Assembly: GCA_903832475.1 (NCBI GenBank)
Contig: CAILBQ010000135.1
Span: 1 to 10,474 of the forward strand
DNA from: an uncultured Acidobacteriota bacterium
Lineage (GTDB): Bacteria > Acidobacteriota > Terriglobia > Terriglobales > Acidobacteriaceae
Direction: 5' to 3'
DNA length: 10,474 nucleotides
Both the position numbers and the translations under genes were made by a program. Numbering within the stretch: the first letter of the stretch is position 1; every line of letters starts with the position of its first letter. A model generated the notes under the pieces. It worked only from the letters and a program-made list of their open reading frames with translations, did not search any database and was not told the DNA's origin. Of this stretch, positions 1-6,237 are shown piece by piece.

Positions 1-273
1 CCAGCGGCCCGAAAGCCAGCAGAGCCAGGCAGCAAGCTGGTCAGCCTCAACGGCTGGCGGCTGGAAGGGCGCACTCAGAAGCAGATACAGGGCAAGCTCA
101 CCTCTATCAAGAGGAGCCCCCAACAGCCCTTCAGCTTTGAGCTCGAGGAGCCAGGTAGCTCAGCCCAGTCAGCCCAGGCAGCCAGCTCAACCCAGGCAAA
201 GGTGAAGGCCAAGGCCAAGGGAAGGCCCAAGGCGCGCTTAGCGTGGAGAGAAAATTCACCGCGTCGTTGTTGA
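1..273 (+). CDS. C-terminal end of an unidentified protein (partial)
   Basis: The first plus frame is open from the left edge of the window to a TGA at 271-273, giving 90 residues with no start visible. The first 50 codons have strongly G/C-biased third positions (about 39 of 50), as expected of a real gene in a GC-rich genome. The protein also looks natural: a mixed, strand-like segment containing NGWRLEGR and FSFELEEP (about residues 17-52) is followed by a low-complexity Ser/Ala/Gln and then Lys/Ala/Gly tail (53-80). The other plus frames give Ser/Arg-rich shadow protein. The basic tail could bind nucleic acid or be disordered; that is inference. I do not recognise the family. Its last 143 bases lie antisense to the end of the DUF92 gene, so either this tail or the last part of that gene may be non-functional extension. 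Confidence 0.45.
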   Translation, partial: PAARKPAEPGSKLVSLNGWRLEGRTQKQIQGKLTSIKRSPQQPFSFELEEPGSSAQSAQAASSTQAKVKAKAKGRPKARLAWRENSPRRC

Positions 274-1072
274 GCCAACCCAATCGTTCCAGGGTCGCGC
301 CCAGCAAGCTGTCGACGAACAGGCCGAAGACCGCTCCCAGGACGATCCATCCGAACAGAAACCAGCTTGCCTGGCCGGCTGCTGCTGCCGCGCAGGCCAC
401 CAGGCAAGCGGCGCAAATGCCGGCAACGGTGCCGACCAGTGTGATTGCCCCATCCGTTCCTGGATCCGCTTTGCGCAGATTGGTCAGCATGCGTGGCTGG
501 CCGCCAAAGGCTTGCCCAATCTCGGATGAAACGGTGTCGGCGGCGGCTTCTGCCAGCGATATGCTGCACGCGACCATGGCGAACGAGGCTGCATGCTGCA
601 AGTGTCCAAAAGGAGAGACGAGATCGGTCAGGGCTGTGGCGAGAAGGGCTGCAGCCCCCAGGTTTGCAGCCACCTGGGCTGAATTGCGGCCTTTGTGATC
701 CTCGGCCAGTCTCAGTGCTTCTTTCTTGTGCTTGCCCAGCTTTGTTGCGACGAAAGTCAGCAGAAACACAGTCAGCAAGGGCAGAAGCGCTCCGTGAGCC
801 CAGCTGTTCCGGTACGGGAATTGGGTCGTTGAAAACATTAGGCTGGCCGTGATCAGTGCGCCAGTCGCGGCGGCGCGCGGGGTTCCGGCCTTCAACTTCC
901 AGACGACAAGGGCGAAGAGGACAGAAACTCCCAGAGCTGTCCATGCGACCTCCGGCACCTGAGTCGCCCACCAGTGACCCTGCAGGAGAATGGAAACCGC
1001 GGTGACCGGCAGCACGAGCAAGAGGACTGCCTTGGACTGCCATGCCAGCCTATCTTTCGGTTTTCGGTTCAA
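131..1072 (-). CDS. DUF92 / VTE6-like integral membrane protein
   Basis: This 313-residue polytopic membrane protein belongs to the DUF92 family. That family includes plant and cyanobacterial VTE6 (phytyl-phosphate kinase) and many uncharacterised bacterial members, so the substrate here is unknown. Hydrophobic segments lie near residues 14-31, 43-58, 93-110, 135-150, 162-175, 208-231 and 236-255. Family motifs are GRNSAQVAANLG (128-139), LAEAAADTVSSEIG (173-186), RKADPGTDGAIT (200-211) and FVDSLLGATLE...NNDAVNF (252-274). The acidic and Asn residues of these motifs are all present. The chosen start is TTG at 1070-1072, because AAAGGA lies 6 nt upstream and the nearby ATG at 1041-1043 is in another frame. 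The end is odd: after residue 280 the expected last helix becomes a Pro/Trp/Leu-rich stretch (281-313) that is antisense to the tail of the convergent gene at 1-273. Confidence 0.88.
   Translation of the reverse strand: MNRKPKDRLAWQSKAVLLLVLPVTAVSILLQGHWWATQVPEVAWTALGVSVLFALVVWKLKAGTPRAAATGALITASLMFSTTQFPYRNSWAHGALLPLLTVFLLTFVATKLGKHKKEALRLAEDHKGRNSAQVAANLGAAALLATALTDLVSPFGHLQHAASFAMVACSISLAEAAADTVSSEIGQAFGGQPRMLTNLRKADPGTDGAITLVGTVAGICAACLVACAAAAAGQASWFLFGWIVLGAVFGLFVDSLLGATLERLGWLNNDAVNFLSTLSAPWAFPWPWPSPLPGLSWLPGLTGLSYLAPRAQS
151..232. repeat. Low-complexity purine-rich repeats at overlapping gene ends
   Basis: The plus strand here carries imperfect short repeats. CAGCCCAG-type units occur around 161-195, and AAGGCC-type units around 205-232. 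They encode an Ala/Gln/Ser then Lys/Ala tail in the plus frame, and the Pro/Trp/Leu tail of the DUF92 protein on the minus strand. The repeats look like slippage-generated sequence rather than a mobile element. Confidence 0.5.
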
Positions 1073-1078
1073 GAGAAT

Positions 1079-1084
1079 TCCTTT
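1079..1084 (-). promoter_or_regulatory. Ribosome binding site supporting TTG start of the DUF92 gene
   Basis: On the minus strand AAAGGA is followed by a 6-nt spacer and then TTG at 1072. This decides the start: no ATG or GTG with comparable context exists in this frame before the first membrane segment. Confidence 0.6.
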
Positions 1085-1155
1085 GTGGTTCGGGCTGGAC
1101 TCAGACTACCAACCAACCCTGGTTCTGCGCGTCCAAGACTTTGTTCCCCGTGATT

Positions 1156-1161
1156 TACAAT
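1156..1161 (+). promoter_or_regulatory. Candidate -10 box (TACAAT) of the beta-propeller lipoprotein gene
   Basis: TACAAT lies 26 nt before the ATG at 1188. A transcript starting about 6-7 nt after it would have a leader of roughly 20 nt containing the AAGGA ribosome site at 1179-1183. I see no convincing -35 hexamer at the usual distance, so this rests on the -10 box alone. Confidence 0.35.
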
Positions 1162-1187
1162 CGACCAGTAAGCAGGACAAGGACGGA

Positions 1188-2789
1188 ATGAGCAATTTTC
1201 TTCAGTATGTGCCGATGGGTGCGTGTGCAGCGCGACGTTGGGCGGTTGGTTCGACGGTTTTGGCGATCACGACCGGCATTGTTTTTGGCATTTCCGGATG
1301 CGGCAGCAATCTGCGCCCCACGGTCACACCGATTACCGGGACAGGGCCCAACTCGCAGCCGCCGTCGAACGCGTTTGTGATCTCGACGCCTTCGTCGTCC
1401 ACCGCAGGGAGCGCAGCAGCCGGTATCGGCACGGTGATCAACTACGCCGGGGATACGGTGATGGCGACGGCCGCGATCGGGCCGAATCCAGCGACCTTCA
1501 CCTTGAATGCAGGCGGAAACACGGCCTGGACGGTCAACGGGGACGGCACTGTGTCGAATATTCCAGTCTCGACCCAGTTGCAGGCAAAGAACATCACCTA
1601 CAGCACGCTCAATCCAATTCCACTTTCCGGCACAGCGGGCGATCCGAAGGGTCTGGATCCTGTGATCGGACTTTTTGGCGGGGCTCTGGGACTGTACGCG
1701 CTGGATGTATTGAACAACCAGGTGGACGTTCTTACCGGCTCCCCGGATGCTTTCAAACTGACGGTTCCTGTCGACGAGACGCCGGTCACCATGGTTGGAG
1801 TGGCCAACGCAACCCGCTACTACTCGATCAGCCAGATGATCCCATATCTGACGCCGGTCACGCTGGACGGCAAGAGCGTGGATGGCGGCGTGGCCTGCAA
1901 TATCGATGCGCATGCGGTGGGCGTTACGGGCGTGGCTGATGGCATTGAGACATCCACGTACACGGTTTCGTCGCATATTCCTCTGGGCGTGTGCCCGGTG
2001 TACGCGGTGGGCACACCCGATGCCAAGCGCGTCTTTGTGATGAACCGCGGCAGCGATACGGTTTCGGTCATCAACAGCCAGAACAATGACCTGGATGCCT
2101 GCACCTGCCCGCCGACCGGCTGTGTCAACCAGAACGGCCAGACTTACACCTGCCACCCCAGCCTGCCGCTCACGCCGGCCAGCGGGAAGGCCCATGCCGG
2201 GCCGGTCTATGCGGAGTACAACCAGTCGACCGCTCAACTGGTTGTGGCCAACTACGAGGGCAACACCATCAGCATTATCGATGTCAGCCTGGATGAATAC
2301 GGCAACGACAGCTCGACCTTTGGCACCACGTACACGGTGCCTGTCGGCAATAATCCAGCGTCGGTGACAGTGCTTGCCGATGGAACGCGCGCCTACGTCG
2401 CGAACCAGTCCGACAGCAGCGTGACGGTAGTCAACATGTCGAGCCACACGGTGGAAACGACGCTTCCGGTTACTGGCCATCCACGAACCGTCGTCTCCAC
2501 CCAGAACTCCCTCTACGGCAAGGTATATGCGGCGGCGACGGACAGTCCTTATGTCACCATCATCCGCACCGACCAGGACATCATCAGCACCACGGTTCTG
2601 GTTCAGGGGAACACACTGGACATTCGCACGACGTCTCCCGATACCAGCAGCGGCAACTTGAATATTGTGAGCCGTCAGCCTGGCGCCGGACAGCCGTGCA
2701 ACCTGCCTCTCAGCGCTTATACGGCAGCGGGGGTGACACCGAGCATCTCGAACTGCCAGACGCAGGACGCAACGCTGCTCACCCAATAG
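1188..2789 (+). CDS. Secreted YVTN-type beta-propeller lipoprotein
   Basis: This is a 533-residue exported lipoprotein. The N-terminus has Arg16-Arg17, a hydrophobic stretch (20-36) and the lipobox ISGC, with Cys38 as the predicted lipidated residue. A Ser/Thr/Pro-rich linker follows (40-75). The rest reads as beta-propeller blades of the YncE/YVTN type: KRVFVMNRGSDTVSVI (280-295), QLVVANYEGNTISIIDV (350-366), RAYVANQSDSSVTVV (401-415) and GKVYAAATDSPYVTII (444-459). Such propellers usually bind partners or ligands at the cell surface; no catalytic motif is visible. An inserted loop carries Cys305, Cys307, Cys312 and Cys322. The start is ATG 1188, with AAGGA 4 nt upstream and the signal sequence directly after it; the in-frame ATG at 990 would add 66 residues that ruin the signal and overlap the DUF92 gene. 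The gene is monocistronic, with a terminator directly after it. The ligand is unknown. Confidence 0.82.
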   Translation: MSNFLQYVPMGACAARRWAVGSTVLAITTGIVFGISGCGSNLRPTVTPITGTGPNSQPPSNAFVISTPSSSTAGSAAAGIGTVINYAGDTVMATAAIGPNPATFTLNAGGNTAWTVNGDGTVSNIPVSTQLQAKNITYSTLNPIPLSGTAGDPKGLDPVIGLFGGALGLYALDVLNNQVDVLTGSPDAFKLTVPVDETPVTMVGVANATRYYSISQMIPYLTPVTLDGKSVDGGVACNIDAHAVGVTGVADGIETSTYTVSSHIPLGVCPVYAVGTPDAKRVFVMNRGSDTVSVINSQNNDLDACTCPPTGCVNQNGQTYTCHPSLPLTPASGKAHAGPVYAEYNQSTAQLVVANYEGNTISIIDVSLDEYGNDSSTFGTTYTVPVGNNPASVTVLADGTRAYVANQSDSSVTVVNMSSHTVETTLPVTGHPRTVVSTQNSLYGKVYAAATDSPYVTIIRTDQDIISTTVLVQGNTLDIRTTSPDTSSGNLNIVSRQPGAGQPCNLPLSAYTAAGVTPSISNCQTQDATLLTQ

Positions 2790-2844
2790 AGCCGTGGGCT
2801 GTTTCGCAAGGGCTTGTCCTATCCAAGACTGAACGTACATTGAG

Positions 2845-2874
2845 AAGCCGCTCTCCTTTGAGAGCGGCTTTTTT
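2845..2874 (+). terminator. Intrinsic terminator of the lipoprotein gene
   Basis: A perfect 11-bp stem (AAGCCGCTCTC at 2845-2855 pairing with 2860-2870) with a CTTT loop leads into a run of six T (2869-2874), 55 nt after the lipoprotein stop. The U-tract is on the plus strand only. On the minus strand the stem is preceded by A's and followed by CTCAATG, so it should not act efficiently on the convergent anti-sigma transcript. Confidence 0.9.
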
Positions 2875-2930
2875 GCTTGATTCCTGAGGAGCGAGGCGTA
2901 TTTCCCATTCGGGGCTGTATCGCCGGAAAA

Positions 2931-3752
2931 CTATTGCCCGCTGAGGACAATGGGCGAGGTTGGCGCGGCGGAACCTTCTGCGTTCTCGACAGTCACGCCG
3001 AATCCACCTGCCTGCACATCCGGTGGGATCTGCGGAAAGACGACCGCGGCGTTGCCCTGCATGTCCGGGGTGAAGGTGCCGGCGGCAATGGGAGGCTTGC
3101 CTGATGCCGGCAGGATCCACAGTTCATAGGCTTTCCCGGGCGGGACAGACGGGAGGTTGGAAGCGGTGAAGACCAGCCTTCCACTTGCAGCGGAATACAA
3201 AGCCTTGCCTTCCGGCTCCTTGTTGAGCACCGGCTTGGGATGCAGAGTGATTTCCTGCACATTCGAACCATGCAGGAAATTTTTCAGCTCTGCCAGTTCG
3301 GCGGTGTCGCGTTGCAGGCGGTTGATTTCGGGCTGGGTCTGACGAATCTGATGAATATGGTTCGCATCGTCCCAGGCCAGGAAGGCGACCGCTGCAGCCA
3401 AAGCGCCCGACAGAATTTTGAGAGGCAGAGGCGACTCGAGCCAGTTTTGAAAGGACTTCGTCGCAATGTACACGCGGCTGCGATTTTGTGCGCGGATCAA
3501 GCGAGCTTCGGTAGCTGCGTCGTAGTTGAGCTTGGAAAGGAAGCGTTCGCGCGCGCCTGCCGGCACGTCGGAGAGGGGTTGGGTGGCCGCGAAGCTGGCC
3601 AGGTCGACCTGAATCCTGCCAAGTTCCGCGCGGCACTGGTTGCACATCGAGATATGTGCTGTCATGGTGCCCAGCGCCGTGTCTTTGAGCGTACCCATGG
3701 CGTACTGGATCAATTCGTCTTCGGGGATATGGAGTGAACCTGGCATACTCAT
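2931..3752 (-). CDS. Membrane anti-sigma factor, RskA-type C-terminal domain
   Basis: This 273-residue protein is predicted to hold the adjacent ECF sigma factor inactive at the inner membrane. The cytoplasmic N-terminal part carries an HxxxCxxC zinc-type anti-sigma motif (His33, Cys37, Cys40). One membrane segment follows (about 111-127), then a helical, probably coiled-coil stretch (135-160), then an extracytoplasmic domain (about 165-270) resembling anti-sigma-K factor RskA, with the hallmark YELWILPASGKPPIAAGTF (209-227). Known RskA proteins release their sigma factor through proteolysis within the membrane; that this happens here is inference. The start codon overlaps the sigma stop as ATGA (3749-3752), implying translational coupling and balanced amounts of both proteins. 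A second in-frame ATG at 3746 is possible. The inducing signal cannot be read from the sequence. Confidence 0.88.
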   Translation of the reverse strand: MSMPGSLHIPEDELIQYAMGTLKDTALGTMTAHISMCNQCRAELGRIQVDLASFAATQPLSDVPAGARERFLSKLNYDAATEARLIRAQNRSRVYIATKSFQNWLESPLPLKILSGALAAAVAFLAWDDANHIHQIRQTQPEINRLQRDTAELAELKNFLHGSNVQEITLHPKPVLNKEPEGKALYSAASGRLVFTASNLPSVPPGKAYELWILPASGKPPIAAGTFTPDMQGNAAVVFPQIPPDVQAGGFGVTVENAEGSAAPTSPIVLSGQ

Positions 3753-4276
3753 GCTTCCAGCGCCCTTCTCACCGCAATCAATGCCGTGCGGATGCGCGTT
3801 TTTACGGTCCCCAAAGGTGTGCCTGTTCGTTCTGAGATTTCAGTGTGGCTCAATCCTTCAAAGTAGGCCATTTGCAGAGGCGCTTGCTGCTCGCTCGGCA
3901 GCTTTTCAACGACAGTGCGCACCTGATCCATCAGATGGTTTTGTTCAACGGCTCGCTGTAGATTGCGCGGCTCGGGAATGACCATTTCTTCCAGCGGCGT
4001 CAGGTGCGACCGGCGTCGAATTACATCGATGGACCGGTTGCGTGCGACTACCGCCAGCCAGGCGCCGAGACTGCCCCGTTGAGACACAAAACCACCGGGT
4101 TGTCTCCACACCTGCAACAGCACTTCCTGCATCACGTCCTCCGCAAGAGACGGCTCTCGCAGCACTCGCAGGGCGATCGAATAGACCAGCCTCGAATATC
4201 TGTCGAAGAGTGTCGCCATGGCAGTTTGATCCTGCTCGGCGACGGCTTGCAGCAACTCGGCGTCTTCCATCTGCAT
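3749..4276 (-). CDS. ECF-subfamily RNA polymerase sigma factor
   Basis: This is a 175-residue sigma-70 family protein of ECF size. Region 2 spans about 23-90, with the core-binding and -10 recognition segment around AEDVMQEVLLQVW (45-57) and WLAVVARNRSIDVIRR (73-88). Region 4 spans about 118-172, with the helix-turn-helix GLSHTEISERTGTPLGTVKTR (141-161) that reads the -35 element. Pairing with an RskA-like anti-sigma suggests the SigK-like (ECF19-type) branch; this is resemblance, not proof. It is the first gene of a two-gene operon and overlaps the anti-sigma start by 4 nt. The start is ATG 4276, with a weak ribosome site; an in-frame stop lies six codons upstream, and ATG 4270 is the alternative. 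ECF factors often drive their own operon, but I found no clear GGAAC-type -35 with a properly spaced -10 upstream. Confidence 0.92.
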   Translation of the reverse strand: MQMEDAELLQAVAEQDQTAMATLFDRYSRLVYSIALRVLREPSLAEDVMQEVLLQVWRQPGGFVSQRGSLGAWLAVVARNRSIDVIRRRSHLTPLEEMVIPEPRNLQRAVEQNHLMDQVRTVVEKLPSEQQAPLQMAYFEGLSHTEISERTGTPLGTVKTRIRTALIAVRRALEA

Positions 4277-4436
4277 GGCGTCCGTTTCTTCTACTGTCGT
4301 TGCATGCCTGTTTCAATTACGAGGCAGAACGTGATTTGGATTGCGCAACACATCCCGGCAGGATGACCCAAGGAACTGCTTCGCCGAGCCGTATGCTAAA
4401 CGCGCCCTATGTTAGAAGCATAATAGAGTCAAAAGG
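4277..4436. other. Divergent intergenic region, sigma operon / tlyA
   Basis: These 160 bp should hold the promoters of both the sigma/anti-sigma operon and tlyA. On the plus strand a CATAAT (4419-4424) lies just before tlyA. A GGAACT (4372-4377) is followed by CGTATG after only 12 nt, too short for a standard ECF promoter. On the minus strand no convincing promoter is seen. No RNA gene or terminator is visible. Confidence 0.5.
4419..4424 (+). promoter_or_regulatory. Candidate -10 box (CATAAT) of tlyA
   Basis: CATAAT ends 12 nt before the tlyA ATG, so transcription from it would begin a few bases before the start codon. The purine-rich AAAAGG is directly against the ATG, too close for normal ribosome pairing. 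No good -35 is visible. Confidence 0.3.
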
Positions 4437-5189
4437 ATGACATCGTCTTCCAAGATACGAATCGACCAATTATTGGTCCAAAAAGGGATTGTTCCCACGC
4501 GGCAACGGGCGCGCGCATTGATTCTCGCTGGCCGGGTGCTGGTTTCGGAACAAAAGGTGGACAAGCCGGGCGTTACTTTCGCGGAAGAGGCGCCGGTGCG
4601 GATCCTAGGCGAGATGCAGCGTTATGTCAGTCGTGGCGGACTGAAGCTGGAGGCGGCCCTGGCGCATTGGTCAGTCGACGTGCAGGATCGGGCATGCCTC
4701 GATATCGGCACCTCGACTGGGGGATTCACAGATTGCCTGCTGCAACATGGCGCGGCTCATGTTTCCTGCGTCGACACCGGGTTCGGGCAGATTGCGATGA
4801 GCCTTCGCACCGACACGCGCGTGAAGCTTTACGAACGGACCAATGCACGGTTGCTGGCCGCGGGCGCCCTGGCCGCCGATGCGCTGACCTTGATGGTGAT
4901 GGATGTTTCCTTCATTTCGGCTACGTTGGTCTTGCCCGCCGTGCTGGCGGCGGCCACAACTTTGACCGAGGCGATTGTGCTGGTGAAGCCGCAGTTTGAA
5001 GCTGGGCGCGAGCACATTGGCAAAGGCGGTATTGTTCGCGACGAACAGGCCCATCAACTGGCAATCGATCGGGTCACCGGCTGCCTCGCCGGACTTGGGG
5101 CCAGTTCTATCGAAGTGATCGATTCGCCGATTACCGGGATGGAAGGGAATCGCGAGTTTTTATTGCATGCCCGACTTGGGCCGGCCTGA
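4437..5189 (+). CDS. tlyA: TlyA family rRNA (cytidine-2'-O)-methyltransferase
   Basis: This 250-residue cytoplasmic enzyme is predicted to transfer methyl groups from S-adenosylmethionine to ribose 2'-OH of cytidines in 16S and/or 23S rRNA. Family members in mycobacteria methylate both subunits and determine capreomycin susceptibility. An N-terminal S4 RNA-binding domain (about 6-65, RIDQLLVQKGI and RARALILAGRVLV) is joined to an FtsJ-like Rossmann domain. The SAM site is LDIGTSTGGFTDCLLQ (88-103). The catalytic tetrad expected from mycobacterial TlyA (K69, D154, K182, E238) is matched by Lys70 (SRGGLK), Asp156 (MDVSF), Lys184 (VKPQFE) and Glu240 (GNRE). The full family length is present. The ATG at 4437 overlaps the stop of a 15-codon frame as ATGA and lacks a properly spaced ribosome site. 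It is followed after 58 nt by nadK; tlyA and nadK are commonly neighbours in bacteria. Confidence 0.96.
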   Translation: MTSSSKIRIDQLLVQKGIVPTRQRARALILAGRVLVSEQKVDKPGVTFAEEAPVRILGEMQRYVSRGGLKLEAALAHWSVDVQDRACLDIGTSTGGFTDCLLQHGAAHVSCVDTGFGQIAMSLRTDTRVKLYERTNARLLAAGALAADALTLMVMDVSFISATLVLPAVLAAATTLTEAIVLVKPQFEAGREHIGKGGIVRDEQAHQLAIDRVTGCLAGLGASSIEVIDSPITGMEGNREFLLHARLGPA

Positions 5190-5233
5190 GACGTTGCTTT
5201 TGATGGTGGAGTAATCGAACCTTTCGACTGGGA

Positions 5234-5239
5234 TACACT
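5234..5239 (+). promoter_or_regulatory. Candidate -10 box (TACACT) of nadK
   Basis: TACACT ends 8 nt before the nadK ATG, which would put the transcript start at or beside the start codon. There is no ribosome site between the two. No matching -35 is seen, so the call depends on the -10 and its spacing. Confidence 0.35.
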
Positions 5240-5247
5240 GAACCCGC

Positions 5248-6213
5248 ATGCAACGAGTCGCGATTGTTTCCAAGCCCCTCAAAGAGGAGCTCGTCCGCTT
5301 GATACCGGAGTTGGTCGAGTGGCTGCGCAGCCATGACTTCGAGCCGGTTCTTGACCGGGAAAGCGCCTCGTACCTGCTGGGGGCCGAAGCTGCCGCGAAG
5401 GGCGCTTCCGGAGCCTGCTTACCAACTCCCAGGGGCAAAGCGAAAGGATCGCCTGACGGCGGCATTCAGGTGTTTGACCGTCCTGACTTGCCGAGCGCCC
5501 AGCCGGGGTTGGTGGTCGTTTTGGGGGGTGATGGCACGCTGCTGGCAGTGGGTCGCATTTTCGCACCCTTCGACACGCCGATTTTAAGTGTGAACCTGGG
5601 CTCGCTTGGATTTCTTACGGAAGTACGGCTTTCCAGCCTTTATCCCACGCTTGAGGGCTGGTGCGACAACTGCTGCACGATCGACGCACGCACCATGCTG
5701 CATGCCGATCTGTGGCGCGATGGTCTGGCTATCGCCAGCTTTGAAGCCGTCAATGACATGGTGATCTCCAAGGGATCGATCGCCCGTATGGCGGAGTTTG
5801 CAGTTGAGCTGGACGGCCAACTGGCCGCTCGGTTCCGGGCCGATGGCGTCATCGTTGCCACTCCTACCGGCTCAACTGCTTACACGCTGGCCGCAGATGG
5901 ACCCATTCTTGTGCCCGGCGTCGATGCGCTGGTGATTACGCCGATCTGTCCACATCTGCTGACATTGCGGCCCATGGTCATTCGGGGCGATGCGGCGCTG
6001 ACCCTGCGGGTCGAGGGGCCTAAAAGTGAAGGCCCGCGAGGCGCGCTGCCCAATCAGACGATCCTCACCGTAGACGGGCAGCAGGCTGTCGACCTGCGCA
6101 CCGGCGACGAGCTGCGCTGCCACCGGTCCGAATATACCGTCAAGCTGGTTCGCCTGGGCGGCAATGGCTTTTTCGACGCGCTGCGGAGCAAGCTGAAGTG
6201 GGGCGAGCGATAG
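5248..6213 (+). CDS. nadK: NAD kinase
   Basis: This 321-residue cytoplasmic enzyme phosphorylates NAD to NADP using ATP or polyphosphate and sets the cell's NADP pool. The signatures are complete: VVLGGDGTLL (90-99) with the catalytic Asp95, NLGSLGFLTEV (116-126), the nucleotide-binding Asn169-Asp170 in AVNDMVISKG, FRADGVIVATPTGSTAY (196-212), TPICPH (231-236) and VDGQ (276-279). The protein is somewhat longer than the E. coli enzyme (292 residues), mostly through a polar Gly/Pro/Lys-rich linker before the GGDGT motif (about 48-85). The start at ATG 5248 is the first in frame and gives the expected N-terminal strand QRVAIVSKP. There is no ribosome site; a -10-like box immediately before suggests a leaderless message. 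The gene ends 24 nt from the convergent nuclease gene. Confidence 0.97.
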   Translation: MQRVAIVSKPLKEELVRLIPELVEWLRSHDFEPVLDRESASYLLGAEAAAKGASGACLPTPRGKAKGSPDGGIQVFDRPDLPSAQPGLVVVLGGDGTLLAVGRIFAPFDTPILSVNLGSLGFLTEVRLSSLYPTLEGWCDNCCTIDARTMLHADLWRDGLAIASFEAVNDMVISKGSIARMAEFAVELDGQLAARFRADGVIVATPTGSTAYTLAADGPILVPGVDALVITPICPHLLTLRPMVIRGDAALTLRVEGPKSEGPRGALPNQTILTVDGQQAVDLRTGDELRCHRSEYTVKLVRLGGNGFFDALRSKLKWGER

Positions 6214-6226
6214 CCGGTTGCCGGCT
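6212..6226. terminator. Small hairpin between convergent nadK and nuclease genes
   Basis: AGCCGG (6212-6217) and CCGGCT (6221-6226) form a 6-bp stem with a 3-nt loop, overlapping the nadK stop codon. There is no T-run on either strand, so it may slow or end transcription from both sides only weakly. Confidence 0.25.
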
Positions 6227-6237
6227 CAGATTCACGG

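Noticed and set aside
75..1043. A 322-codon minus-strand frame overlapping the DUF92 gene
   Set aside because: It is another frame of the same strand; the DUF92 frame holds all the conserved motifs and membrane segments, while this one is Arg/Ser/Gly-rich.
990..1187. N-terminal extension of the lipoprotein from ATG 990
   Set aside because: It would place 66 polar residues before the signal sequence and overlap the divergent DUF92 gene. ATG 1188 has a ribosome site and begins the signal directly.
1155..2840. A 561-codon open frame on the minus strand opposite the propeller lipoprotein
   Set aside because: Its product is Arg/His/Val-rich with no signal or domain, it runs across the terminator, and the plus frame carries a lipobox and propeller repeats. 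It is an antisense shadow of a GC-rich gene.
4372..4395. GGAACT followed by CGTATG as an ECF promoter near the sigma gene
   Set aside because: The spacer is 12 nt, shorter than the 15-17 nt expected, and it points toward tlyA rather than the sigma operon.
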